This document shows, piece by piece, positions 1 through 8,453 of a stretch of 64,000 bases of DNA (its first letter is position 1; every line of letters begins with the position of its first letter). The DNA is from Chitinophaga sp. GbtcB8 (lineage in GTDB: Bacteria; Bacteroidota; Bacteroidia; Chitinophagales; Chitinophagaceae). The stretch covers positions 1 to 64,000 of the forward strand of contig NZ_JAGXJN010000018.1 of assembly GCF_019091455.1 (NCBI RefSeq), given 5' to 3'. The translations under genes and the position numbers were made by a program. Below the pieces are notes generated by a model. The model saw only the letters and a list, made by a program, of their open reading frames with translations, did no database searches and was not told the DNA's origin.

Positions 1-984
1 GCGTTTATTGTGCTGCTCGCGGATTTGCAGGGCTATACGCAGTGCGCGGTTGCCCTGGGCGTCAATACTTACGCCAATGATACGGCCGGGAATAGCGCGT
101 TTAAAATCATCTTTCACAGCAAAAAAAGCAGCGTGCGGGCCGCCAAAGCCTAAGGGTACGCCAAAACGCTGGGCAGATCCCAGGGCAGCATCCGCACCCA
201 GCTCACCCGGAGGGGTAAGCAGGGTAAGCGCCAGCAGGTCTGTAGCCATGGCTACATAAGCGCCGGCAGCATGTACCTTTTCAATAAAGGCGCGGTAATC
301 TTCTACTGCACCCAGATCATTGGGGTATTGCAGCAGGGCGCCAAAATAGGAATCATCCGGCTGGGCGGTTTTATAATCGCCGTACACCACTTCAATATCC
401 AATGGGGTAGCGCGGGTAAGCACTACATCTTTGGTTTGCGGGAATACGTTGTTATCTACAAAAAATTTAGGACGGGCCAGGTGATCATGATCGCGGTTCA
501 GCGCGTTGAAGAACATGGTCATGGCTTCTGCTGCAGCGGTAGCCTCATCCAGCAGGGAAGCATTGGCAATAGGCAGGCCGGTAAGGTCGCTCACCATGGT
601 CTGGAAGTTCAGCAGGCTTTCCAAACGGCCCTGTGAAATTTCTGCCTGGAAAGGCGTATACGGGGTATACCATCCCGGGTTCTCAAAAATGTTACGCAAT
701 ATCACGCTGGGGGTAATAGTATCGTAATAACCCTGGCCAATATAGTTACGGAACACTTTGTTCTTCAGTGAAACCTCTTTCAGATGACGCAGGTAGTCGC
801 TTTCACTCATGGAAGCCGGTATAGCCAGCGGCTGCTGCATGCGGATGTTACCGGGTACGGTTTTATCCACTAAAGCTTCCAGGGAGGGTACGCCGATGGT
901 GTCCAGCATCTGGTTGGTTTCAGATTCATTTGGCCCGATATGACGGGACACGAACTCATTTTGTTGAATATCAAAAAGATTCAT
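1..984 (-). CDS. gcvP: Glycine dehydrogenase (P protein), N-terminal part
   Basis: This is the PLP-dependent decarboxylating subunit of the cytoplasmic glycine cleavage system, which releases CO2 from glycine and loads aminomethyl onto the H protein. About 328 residues are visible, against about 950 in the family; the rest, including the PLP lysine, lies beyond base 1. The start is the ATG at 984. The N-terminus (MNLFDIQQNEFVSRHIGPN) and the later segments PLDIEVVYGDY and GVPLGFGGPHAAFFAVKDDF are typical of GcvP. It is transcribed away from the neighbouring gene at 1306. It is partial only because of the window edge. Confidence 0.95.
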   Translation of the reverse strand, partial: MNLFDIQQNEFVSRHIGPNESETNQMLDTIGVPSLEALVDKTVPGNIRMQQPLAIPASMSESDYLRHLKEVSLKNKVFRNYIGQGYYDTITPSVILRNIFENPGWYTPYTPFQAEISQGRLESLLNFQTMVSDLTGLPIANASLLDEATAAAEAMTMFFNALNRDHDHLARPKFFVDNNVFPQTKDVVLTRATPLDIEVVYGDYKTAQPDDSYFGALLQYPNDLGAVEDYRAFIEKVHAAGAYVAMATDLLALTLLTPPGELGADAALGSAQRFGVPLGFGGPHAAFFAVKDDFKRAIPGRIIGVSIDAQGNRALRIALQIREQHNKR

Positions 985-1139
985 GATATAAAAGCAGGTA
1001 GTTTGAATAGAATGTGCAAAGCTATAACGATTTTAAGCAACTGCCAAACGGGCGGCAGGGTTGTGGAAACTGTGGTGATAAATGAGTGATTGGAAGCTGT
1101 TCTATTGTCATGGATTTGTTGCTTCGCTGTCACTACGCG

Positions 1140-1284
1140 GTCGATGGTCCATCGTCCATGGCATACACCAAGGTGAAGGTACTGCGAATGAATGCAGTAA
1201 TCAGGCAGGTGTGCAGGGATTAATACCTCCATTCCCCGAAGGGCTCGTTCCCATGATCTATGCAATGGACGATGGACCATCGAC
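1140..1284. repeat. Intergenic inverted repeat, GATGGTCCATCGTCC word
   Basis: Bases 1140-1159 are the exact reverse complement of 1265-1284 (20 bp arms, about 105 bp apart). Each arm holds the near-palindromic word GATGGTCCATCGTCC. It lies between divergent gcvP and the YkgJ-family gene, and I see no gene inside. A related word occurs at 14100-14146. The right arm ends just before the -7 promoter element at 1291. The function is unknown. Confidence 0.75.
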
Positions 1285-1290
1285 TTTTCT

Positions 1291-1298
1291 TACCTTTG
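1291..1298 (+). promoter_or_regulatory. Bacteroidota -7 element for the YkgJ-family gene
   Basis: TACCTTTG matches the Bacteroidota TAnnTTTG -7 consensus. It ends only 7 bases before the ATG at 1306, so the transcript would be leaderless or nearly so. No clear -33 TTTG stands 19 bases upstream; that position lies in the right arm of the inverted repeat. This is inference from the motif only. Confidence 0.45.
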
Positions 1299-1305
1299 CG
1301 CTCAA

Positions 1306-1797
1306 ATGAACCACTTACTAGAGAACTGGGAGCTGAAGGCAAAAGAAAAGCAGAAGGCCAACAAGCAATTCCTGCAAAAGCTGCAAACCAAAAGAGGCAA
1401 GGGCGTAGAAAAGCTGTTGCCGGAGCTGCATGAGGAAGCTTTTAGCCATATTGACTGCCTGCAATGCGCCGGTTGCTGTAAAACCATTAGCCCCCGGTTT
1501 AAAACGCCGGATATTAAACGCATTTCCAAACACCTGGGCCTGAAAGAATCCGTATTCATTGAAACCTATCTGCGCCTGGATGAAGAGGGCGATTATGTAG
1601 TGAAAAGAACGCCCTGCCCTTTCCTGGGAGCAGATAATTACTGTGGCATTTACGACGTGCGTCCCGGCGATTGTGAGAATTACCCCTATACAGATAGTTA
1701 CGATTTCTTTAAACGGCCTAATACCACTTTCCTGAACAGTACCATTTGCCCGGCAGTGTATTATGTGCTGGAACGGTTAAAGACGATCATGAAATGA
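1306..1797 (+). CDS. YkgJ family cysteine cluster protein
   Basis: This 163-residue soluble protein belongs to the YkgJ/CxxCxxCC family of putative metal- or Fe-S-binding proteins of uncertain function. The cluster is visible as C51, C54, C57 and C58 in DCLQCAGCCK, followed by C104, C113 and C123 in the CPFLGADNYCGIYDVRPGDC region. The lysine-rich N-terminal 35 residues look helical. No signal peptide or membrane segment is seen. It stands alone, convergent with the MFS gene at 1924. The family assignment is firm; the biochemical role is not known. Confidence 0.85.
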   Translation: MNHLLENWELKAKEKQKANKQFLQKLQTKRGKGVEKLLPELHEEAFSHIDCLQCAGCCKTISPRFKTPDIKRISKHLGLKESVFIETYLRLDEEGDYVVKRTPCPFLGADNYCGIYDVRPGDCENYPYTDSYDFFKRPNTTFLNSTICPAVYYVLERLKTIMK

Positions 1798-1892
1798 CCG
1801 GGAAAGCAGGATCTAAGAGGTAAGCTGGATGGCCTGACGTGGACTTCACCAGGGATGGACCAGGGAAAAACATGGGATCTAGTAGGGAAAGA

Positions 1893-1918
1893 CATGAGAA
1901 ACTCATGGGAAACCCATG
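1893..1918. terminator. Two overlapping small hairpins between convergent genes
   Basis: CATGAGAAACTCATG (1893-1907) and CATGGGAAACCCATG (1904-1918) are each perfect 6-bp-stem, 3-base-loop hairpins. They share the central CATG, so only one can form at a time. They lie between the convergent ends at 1797 and 1924. There is no long T tract, so terminator function is only a guess. Confidence 0.35.
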
Positions 1919-1923
1919 AAGTT

Positions 1924-3180
1924 TTACGCCTTCAGATCCAGCTTGCGCATAGCCGGTGAAATAATGTAAGTAGTGATCACCACTCCCAGGGTTACACATC
2001 CGCCAAACACCACAGAGGGCACCAACCCCAGCGCCCGCGCCATAAACCCGCTTTCAAAAGCGCCCAGCTCATTGGACGATCCTACAAACATAGAGCTTAC
2101 AGAAGCCACGCGGCCCCGCATATCATCCGGTGTTTTCAGCTGCAGGATAGTTTGACGGATGATCACACTAATACCATCCAGCATACCGCTTAGCAGCAGC
2201 GCAAAGAACGACAGGTAAAAGCTTGTGGATAAACCGAAAATAATAATACACAACCCAAAGCCGAAAACTGCCGCCAGCAGCTTAATGCCTGGCTTGTTCA
2301 CCAGGGGCCGGTAAGCCAGTATGAACATAGTAACCAGCGATCCCACAGCCACTGCCGCCCGCAAAAAGCCAAATTCCAGTGAGCCCACATGCAGCACATC
2401 TGTAGCAAAAGCAGGCAGCATAGCGGTGGCGCCGCCAAATAATACGGCAAACATATCCAGCGCCATAGCGTTCAGCACTACCTTGGTATTCCAGACAAAA
2501 CGCATGCCTTTGGTAAGGCCTTCTATAAAACCTTCGCCCTGTGATTTATAGTAAATGGGTTTGGGCTTTATCTGCAACAGGCAAAACATAGACAGTATAA
2601 AAAACGCCACTACCACCAGCATAGACCAGTGCACGCCAAACAGGTGTATGAAAAGCCCGCCCAGCGCAGGACCCGTCATGCCGCCTATTTGCCAGGCGCT
2701 GCTGCTCCACGTAGAGGCATTGGCGTATAATGAACGCGGTACCAGTAACGCCAGCATAGAAAAGTTGGAAGGGCTGGTAAATGCCCGCACAATACCACCC
2801 AGGAACACCAGCGCGTAAATAAGGTTCAGCACCAATTGGGTAGAGAAACCCTGCACAGCACGGTCCCAGGTAAGCAGGAACAAACCGGTGCCTATTACAA
2901 TGTAAGAGATAATACAGGCCAGCAGCATGCCCCTTTTTTCCCGCTTATCTACCATATGGCCGGCAAAAGGAGCCAGCAGCACGGCGGGTATCACCTCTGC
3001 CAAACCTATTAAGCCTAATGTAAAGGGATCATGGGAAAGAGCATACACCTTCCATTCAATAATGGTGAACTGCATGCTAAGGGCAAATACAATTGCAAAA
3101 CGGATAACAAGGTAAAAGTTAAATTCCTGTATGCGTAGGGAGGCATATGGATCATTCTTTGCAGGAGTCGCCGTGTCCAA
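1924..3180 (-). CDS. MFS transporter (exporter type)
   Basis: This 418-residue inner-membrane protein of the major facilitator superfamily is of the EntS/MdtG-like MFS_3 group, which usually exports siderophores or drugs. It has about 12 hydrophobic segments. The A-motif-like loop GHMVDKREKRGMLLACI lies after the second or third segment (about residue 75-90), and SGMLDGISVIIRQTILQLKTPDDMRGR lies in the second half. The substrate cannot be read from the sequence. It is monocistronic and divergent from the sugar dehydrogenase at 3392. Confidence 0.85.
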   Translation of the reverse strand: MDTATPAKNDPYASLRIQEFNFYLVIRFAIVFALSMQFTIIEWKVYALSHDPFTLGLIGLAEVIPAVLLAPFAGHMVDKREKRGMLLACIISYIVIGTGLFLLTWDRAVQGFSTQLVLNLIYALVFLGGIVRAFTSPSNFSMLALLVPRSLYANASTWSSSAWQIGGMTGPALGGLFIHLFGVHWSMLVVVAFFILSMFCLLQIKPKPIYYKSQGEGFIEGLTKGMRFVWNTKVVLNAMALDMFAVLFGGATAMLPAFATDVLHVGSLEFGFLRAAVAVGSLVTMFILAYRPLVNKPGIKLLAAVFGFGLCIIIFGLSTSFYLSFFALLLSGMLDGISVIIRQTILQLKTPDDMRGRVASVSSMFVGSSNELGAFESGFMARALGLVPSVVFGGCVTLGVVITTYIISPAMRKLDLKA

Positions 3181-3212
3181 GCTGATGCGTTTTATTGAGT
3201 GATAAGGTGATA

Positions 3213-3220
3213 CAAATTTA
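3213..3220 (-). promoter_or_regulatory. -7 element for the MFS gene
   Basis: On the minus strand this reads TAAATTTG, matching TAnnTTTG, 32 bases before the ATG at 3180. The upstream -33 element is not clear. The rest of the 3181-3391 divergent gap shows nothing else I can name. Confidence 0.35.
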
Positions 3221-3391
3221 AAATAATTGCTGAAAAGTTAAGAACGAATTATGGAAATGCGCTACAGCAGCGGGCTGCAGCGTATCTGTATTATACCCGG
3301 AAGGGAATAACCTGAACGGAGTATAATAATTGTTGAACGGTAGCAGCTATCACTTTAAGATGATTATTTTTATAGTAAAGAAGCTCCGTTT

Positions 3392-4597
3392 ATGAATGCA
3401 TTTCGTTTATTGATGGCCGTACCTGTGCTGGCCTTTTCCATTGCCTGCCAGGCTGCCCCTTTATTGAAAGAACCTCCTGCGCGTAAAGCCCGTTTACAAC
3501 TGGTAACCAATAAATTCATTTCTCCTGTAGCATTGGGCGTACCGGGTGATGGCAGCGGGCGTTTATTCATTTGCCAGAAAGAAGGAAAAGTATGGTTAAT
3601 ACAGAACGGGCAAGTTGCCGCACAGCCTTTCCTGGATGTAAGCAGTGAAATGGTGAAGATCAACCCCGGTTATGATGAACGTGGATTGCTGGGCATAGCT
3701 TTTCATCCGCGGTTTAAACAAAACAAAAAGTTTTATGTGTATTACAGCGTGCCTTCCAATACGGCCGGCAGCAACCATAAAAGCCGTATTTCAGAATTTA
3801 CGGTATCAGCCAGTAACCCCAATGTAGCTGACCCGGCCAGCAAGCGGGTAATAATGGAAATAGAGCAGCCGGAATCCAACCACAATGGCGGCGACCTGGT
3901 ATTTGGCCCTGATGGTTATTTATACATAGGCCTGGGCGATGGCGGCGGCGGTGGCGATAAACATGGCACTATAGGCAATGGCCAGAACCTGAATACTTTG
4001 CTGGGTAAAATTTTACGTATAGACGTTAACGGTAATCCGTACAATGTACCAAAAGATAATCCCTTTGTAGGTAAGCCAAATGTACGGCCGGAAATATGGG
4101 CCTATGGCCTGCGAAACCCCTGGCGTATTTCTTTTGACAAAGCCACCAAACGGCTGTTTGCCGGCGATGTGGGACAGAACAAGTATGAGGAAGTGGATGT
4201 TATTACCAAAGGTGGTAATTACGGCTGGCGTATTATAGAAGGTTATCATGATTTTAACGTACCGGCTGGCGCAGATAAGAGTAAGCTGATAGCCCCTATT
4301 GATGAATATAGCCACGACCTGGGGATTAGTGTTACAGGCGGGTATGTGTACCGTGGAAAGGCCCTGCCGGCCCTGAAAGGCAACTATGTATTTGGCGATT
4401 ATAACGGTAAATCCTGGGTGCTGGTACAAAATGGCAGTAAATGGGAACGGGCCGACCTGGAGCTGGAAGGGCGCCCCGCCGAAGGCTTACAAATATTAAG
4501 TTGGGGCGAAGATGAAGCAGGTGAGCTATATATGCTTTGCAGTTCTTCTACAAGTGAAGGTTTTAAAGGATCCGTGTATAAATTGGTAGGATTTTAG
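3392..4597 (+). CDS. PQQ-dependent sugar dehydrogenase (glucose/sorbosone dehydrogenase family)
   Basis: A secreted 401-residue protein with an N-terminal signal peptide (MNAFRLLMAVPVLAFSIACQA, cleavage near residue 21). It has the six-bladed beta-propeller signatures of soluble aldose sugar dehydrogenases: GVPGDGSGRLFICQKEG, ESNHNGGDLVFGPDGYLYIG with the catalytic-site histidine, GDGGGGGD, AYGLRNPWRISFD and FAGDVGQNKYEEV. Family members oxidise aldoses to lactones using bound PQQ. The sugar is unknown here and no PQQ biosynthesis gene is in the window. It stands just upstream of the Tsp-type protease in the same direction, but no functional link is evident. Confidence 0.88.
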   Translation: MNAFRLLMAVPVLAFSIACQAAPLLKEPPARKARLQLVTNKFISPVALGVPGDGSGRLFICQKEGKVWLIQNGQVAAQPFLDVSSEMVKINPGYDERGLLGIAFHPRFKQNKKFYVYYSVPSNTAGSNHKSRISEFTVSASNPNVADPASKRVIMEIEQPESNHNGGDLVFGPDGYLYIGLGDGGGGGDKHGTIGNGQNLNTLLGKILRIDVNGNPYNVPKDNPFVGKPNVRPEIWAYGLRNPWRISFDKATKRLFAGDVGQNKYEEVDVITKGGNYGWRIIEGYHDFNVPAGADKSKLIAPIDEYSHDLGISVTGGYVYRGKALPALKGNYVFGDYNGKSWVLVQNGSKWERADLELEGRPAEGLQILSWGEDEAGELYMLCSSSTSEGFKGSVYKLVGF

Positions 4598-4681
4598 CGG
4601 TAATGTTTTGTTAAACCAACGCTAACCCGCTCTGACGGGAGCCAATTTTAGTTTAAATTTGATAAAGTTCAATTGTTCCAT

Positions 4682-6814
4682 ATGAGAAGAATGAAAGTGA
4701 TTATTCCGGTGTTGCTAATAGTTATCTCCGGCGGCGTACTGGCTTTCAATAAGTTAGGCAAAACAGACGATCCTCCCGGGCGGTATGAGATTATCATGAA
4801 CCTGGTAGGGCAAATATTAAAAGAGGGCCATTACCAGCCCAAAGCACTGGACGATGCATTTTCTAAAGAGGTATTTACCAAGTATTTGAAAGACCTGGAC
4901 AGTGAAAAGAAGTTCCTCCTGAAAAGTGATATACAGAAGCTGAGCACTTTATCAACCCACGTTGATGACGAGCTGCAGGGCGCTCCGCTGGATTGCTTTA
5001 ACAGCGTAAATGCCATCATTAAACAACGGGTAAGCGAAGCCGCTTTGTTATACCCGGCCATTCTGTCCCAGCCTTTTGATTTTACCAAAGATGAAAAAGT
5101 AGTGTTGGACCCCGACAAAATAGATTACCCGGCTGATGAAGCAGCCCGCAAAGAAGCGTGGCGCAAAGTGCTGAAATACCGCACCCTGGAAAAATTAACC
5201 GATCTGCAGGAAATGCAGGCAAAAGATAAATCCAAACCGGACGCTAAACCCAAAACCGACGCAGAGCTGGAAGTAGAAGCCCGGGCCAAGGTAAAACAGC
5301 TGTACGACCGTTATTTTGACCGCCTGAAGAACAAACAGGATGATAACGACCGCTTTAGCCTGTATGTAAATGCCATTACCACTACCATGGACCCGCACAC
5401 GGACTTTATGCCGCCTGCAGAGAAAAGGTATTTTGAAGAGCAGATGGCCGGTAAGTTCTTTGGCATTGGCGCTCAGCTGAGGGAAGAAGATGATAAGATC
5501 AAGATCGCGAGCGTAGTAACCGGCAGCCCCAGCTGGAAACAAGGCCAGCTGAAAGCAAATGATGTGATCCTGAAAGTAGCGCAGGGCGATAAGGAGCCGA
5601 TAGACATTACCGGTTATACCGTAGAAGATGCCGTAAAGATCATCCGCGGGGCTAAAGGATCTACCGTTAAGCTGACCGTAAAAAGTACCGATGGTACGGT
5701 AAAAGAAATAGCCATTGTGCGGGATGAGATCGTGCTGGATGACACCTTTGCAAAATCTGCCATTATCAATGGCCAGCATAAAATAGGATACATTTACTTA
5801 CCGGAATTTTACGCTGACTTCCAGGACAGGAACGGCGCACGTTCTGCAGTAGATGTAGCTAAGGAAGTACAGAAGCTGAAAGCGGAAAATGTAGAAGGCA
5901 TTATCCTGGATCTGCGCTATAATGGCGGCGGTTCCCTGCAGGATGTGGTACAAATGGCCGGCCTGTTTATTCCGGATGGCCCCATAGTACAGGTACGCTC
6001 CCGCGGTGGTGATAAGGTTGTACTGCCTGATCGTGATAAGAATGTACAGTATGATGGCCCGCTGGCTATTATGGTAAACGAATACAGCGCCTCTGCCTCC
6101 GAAATTATGGCAGCAGCCATGCAGGATTATAAACGTGCAGTGATCATAGGCAGCGGATCTACCTTTGGTAAAGGCACCGTGCAGCGCATGTATAACCTGG
6201 ACGACTTTTTCCCCAGCAAGCCTGAAATTGGCGCGCTGGGCGCTTTGAAACTTACTGTGCAGAAGTTTTACCGTGCAAACGGTGGATCTACCCAGTTAAG
6301 AGGTGTGAGCTCTGACATTGTATTACCCGATCCGTATGCTGAAGTAGGGGAGAAGAAAGATGAAGATGCGCTGGCCTGGGATGAAATACCCAAAGCTAAC
6401 TACACCACCTGGTACGATCCCGTGAATGTAGAAGCGCTGAAAAAGAAAAGCGAACAACGGGTAGGCAGCAGCGAAGCATTTAAGACCATGACGGAAAATA
6501 TCAGCGCCATTAAGAGCATAGACAAACAGGAATCTTACCCGCTGAATATGCAAACGTATAAGACCGAACAAAAGAACAATACCGCAGCATTGAAGAAATA
6601 TGATTCTGTAAATGATAAGGTGAAGGAGCTGAATATTGCCAGCCTGAAAACAGACCTCGACAAGCTGGGTAATGATACCGGCAAAGTGGCCCGTAATAAG
6701 GATTGGTTAAAATTCCGCGCAAAAGATCCTTACCTGGATGAGGCTGTGAATGTGATGAATGACCTGATCGTAATGTCTTATCCCAAAATGAAAGGAAAAC
6801 AGGAAAGCAATTAA
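4682..6814 (+). CDS. prc: Carboxy-terminal processing protease (Tsp/Prc, family S41)
   Basis: This periplasmic serine protease (about 710 residues) degrades or trims proteins from their C-termini. In order it has a signal peptide or anchor (residues 1-22), a helical N-terminal region (30-230), a PDZ domain (about 240-340), and an S41 catalytic domain with Ser about 471 in EYSASASEIM and Lys about 497 in TFGKGTVQ. A C-terminal Tsp extension (DUF3340-like) follows. The length fits E. coli Tsp (682 residues). I chose the ATG at 4682 rather than the in-frame TTG at 4673 because it starts cleanly before the MRRMKVIIPVLL signal sequence. Confidence 0.92.
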   Translation: MRRMKVIIPVLLIVISGGVLAFNKLGKTDDPPGRYEIIMNLVGQILKEGHYQPKALDDAFSKEVFTKYLKDLDSEKKFLLKSDIQKLSTLSTHVDDELQGAPLDCFNSVNAIIKQRVSEAALLYPAILSQPFDFTKDEKVVLDPDKIDYPADEAARKEAWRKVLKYRTLEKLTDLQEMQAKDKSKPDAKPKTDAELEVEARAKVKQLYDRYFDRLKNKQDDNDRFSLYVNAITTTMDPHTDFMPPAEKRYFEEQMAGKFFGIGAQLREEDDKIKIASVVTGSPSWKQGQLKANDVILKVAQGDKEPIDITGYTVEDAVKIIRGAKGSTVKLTVKSTDGTVKEIAIVRDEIVLDDTFAKSAIINGQHKIGYIYLPEFYADFQDRNGARSAVDVAKEVQKLKAENVEGIILDLRYNGGGSLQDVVQMAGLFIPDGPIVQVRSRGGDKVVLPDRDKNVQYDGPLAIMVNEYSASASEIMAAAMQDYKRAVIIGSGSTFGKGTVQRMYNLDDFFPSKPEIGALGALKLTVQKFYRANGGSTQLRGVSSDIVLPDPYAEVGEKKDEDALAWDEIPKANYTTWYDPVNVEALKKKSEQRVGSSEAFKTMTENISAIKSIDKQESYPLNMQTYKTEQKNNTAALKKYDSVNDKVKELNIASLKTDLDKLGNDTGKVARNKDWLKFRAKDPYLDEAVNVMNDLIVMSYPKMKGKQESN

Positions 6815-6841
6815 AAGCTTAATGCAAAACATATAATGCAG

Positions 6842-6880
6842 AACGCTGATCACCACGAAGGGATCGGCGTTTTGCTTTTT
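6842..6880 (+). terminator. Rho-independent terminator after prc
   Basis: AACGCTGATC (6842-6851) pairs with GATCGGCGTT (6862-6871) with one G-U pair, followed by TTGCTTTTT. It lies 28 bases after the prc stop and before the GNAT gene. Confidence 0.75.
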
Positions 6881-6902
6881 ATATTATCAACCACCAGTGT
6901 AT

Positions 6903-7421
6903 ATGAATGCCAAATTCACTATTGCCACCCTTAGCAGCCAGCCGGCAACTATTGCCGCCCTGGCAAACCTGATCATTGACACGGTTGCCAATGGCGGCTC
7001 CATTAGTTTTATGCACCCCTTAGCGCCTGAAAAAGCTACCGCCTTCTGGGAGGCCTCACTGGCAGCTGCCGGCCGTGGAGAACGGGTAATACTGGGCGCC
7101 TATGAGGGCAGCCTGCTGATCAGTACTGTAACCTTGTTGCTGGATTGCCCGCCCAACCAGCCACACCGCGCAGAAATAGCCAAAATGATGACCCGCGTGG
7201 AATACCGCGGCCAGGGTGCGGCCCGTATGCTGCTGCAGGCGGCAGAGCGTATTGCTGTTGAACAAGGTAAAACCCTGCTTACGCTGGATACTGCGGAAGA
7301 TGAAGGTGCGGCAGGGCTGTATGATAAAATGGGGTACCAGCGGACCGGGGTTATCCCGGATTTTGCATTAAAGCCACACGGCGGGCTTACCGGTACTATT
7401 ATTTACTGGAAACGTTTATAA
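6903..7421 (+). CDS. GNAT family N-acetyltransferase
   Basis: A cytoplasmic acetyl-CoA-dependent acetyltransferase of about 172 residues. The acetyl-CoA site RGQGAARMLLQAAERIA (about residues 100-116) follows a strand with EIAKMMTRVEYRG, then LLTLDTAEDEGAAGLYDKMGY, the usual motif B/C end. The substrate is unknown. I took the ATG at 6903; an in-frame GTG lies at 6897. It sits between two hairpin terminators and is probably monocistronic. Confidence 0.88.
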   Translation: MNAKFTIATLSSQPATIAALANLIIDTVANGGSISFMHPLAPEKATAFWEASLAAAGRGERVILGAYEGSLLISTVTLLLDCPPNQPHRAEIAKMMTRVEYRGQGAARMLLQAAERIAVEQGKTLLTLDTAEDEGAAGLYDKMGYQRTGVIPDFALKPHGGLTGTIIYWKRL

Positions 7422-7425
7422 ACAC

Positions 7426-7467
7426 AAACGCTGATTGCGGCATTGTTATATGCACCAATCAGCGTTT
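7426..7467. terminator. Bidirectional terminator (12-bp perfect stem)
   Basis: AAACGCTGATTG (7426-7437) is the exact reverse complement of CAATCAGCGTTT (7456-7467). It lies between the convergent ends of the GNAT gene and the SirB1-like gene. The following bases to 7491 (GGCGTTAAGC, AGCATTCAGCGTTAA) continue the GCTTAACGC word seen at other junctions. Confidence 0.65.
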
Positions 7468-7491
7468 GGCGTTAAGCTTTAGCATTCAGCG

Positions 7492-8364
7492 TTAATCCGC
7501 CAGCATATTGATCAGGTTCACCAGCTCATCATACCTGTACCGTTCTTTATCTTCCTGGAAACATTTGGCCAGCTCCTCCAGCAAAAAACGGATGATCTGT
7601 TTATTGGATTGCGGGCGGTAGTAGGCCGGCACCGGCGGTACAGATACCCTTTTCAGGTAGGTTTCTACATCCTGGTGGGAGTAGATCTGCCCCTGCATGG
7701 GATCTATGAAGAACAGGATGCGGTAATCATCCGGTTTGGGCGGTTCCGCAAAATCGTAAAAGGAATCAAAGTAAGCCAGTATGAATTGCCGGGGAATGTT
7801 TACGGCATATACCGGCAGGTCCAGCATGGCGCACAGGCTTTGGTAAATAATGCCGTTAGTGATGGGGTTACCCCTTTTGGCTTCCATTACCTGGTTAATG
7901 AAGAACTGGTTCTTACGCATGTAAGCCACTTCCTCGCCCTTTAGCCCAAAGTAGTTATAGATCATGCTGTTGAGCACATTGATCTGCTCCAGCGGGGTAA
8001 GATAGTTGTTCAGCTCTAACCAGATGTTGCGTTTAATGCGCTCAATCTCTGTCATTACCGGGTTGGGCTGCATATCCGGGAACTGGTAGCGGGCTACCAG
8101 CATGGCGCCCTGCAGCAGGTCCGGTGTTTCTGCGCGGGTCCAGTGTTGTATAGCTATCTGCAGGTCCTGGTAATGTACGCGGTGTATAAGCTGTTCTATC
8201 CGTTCCTGGATAGATTCATCAATTGTATTCTCCCACAAATTCTCCAGGTTGGGTATGATTTCTTTCCCAAACAGCAATATTTTACTGGCTACGGTATCAA
8301 ATACTTCCTGATCCGGGTCGTCCAGCAAATGGAACAGAGCATTAATTTCTTTTGTTTCATTCAT
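7492..8364 (-). CDS. SirB1-like transglutaminase-fold protein
   Basis: About 290 residues, similar to the SirB1/transglutaminase-core group. The N-terminal half is HEAT-like and helical (DDPDQEVFDTVASKILLFG). The C-terminal half has the family signature QVMEAKRGNPITNGIIYQSL, then LDLPVYAVNIPRQFILAY, where SirB1 proteins have a G-I-P-I-S and a V/G-x-P-G-H-F motif. No catalytic Cys-His-Asp triad is evident, as in many SirB1 proteins, so enzyme activity is doubtful. I took the ATG at 8364; an in-frame GTG lies at 8373. It is downstream of topA on the same strand. Confidence 0.7.
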   Translation of the reverse strand: MNETKEINALFHLLDDPDQEVFDTVASKILLFGKEIIPNLENLWENTIDESIQERIEQLIHRVHYQDLQIAIQHWTRAETPDLLQGAMLVARYQFPDMQPNPVMTEIERIKRNIWLELNNYLTPLEQINVLNSMIYNYFGLKGEEVAYMRKNQFFINQVMEAKRGNPITNGIIYQSLCAMLDLPVYAVNIPRQFILAYFDSFYDFAEPPKPDDYRILFFIDPMQGQIYSHQDVETYLKRVSVPPVPAYYRPQSNKQIIRFLLEELAKCFQEDKERYRYDELVNLINMLAD

Positions 8365-8373
8365 ACGCGTCAC

Positions 8374-8453
8374 AATGTGCTAATGTGCTGATATGCTAAT
8401 GTGCTGATGTGGCGGAAAGTATTGCAACAGCATATATTTGCACATCTGCAAAT
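8374..8453. repeat. Intergenic GTGCTAATGTGCTGAT word repeat
   Basis: Tandem variants of the word TGTGCTAATG/TGTGCTGATA occupy 8375-8412. A short complementary arm (GCACATCTGCAAAT) lies around 8440-8453, so the block can fold. It separates topA from the downstream SirB1-like gene. The same words occur at 18278-18427. Confidence 0.6.
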
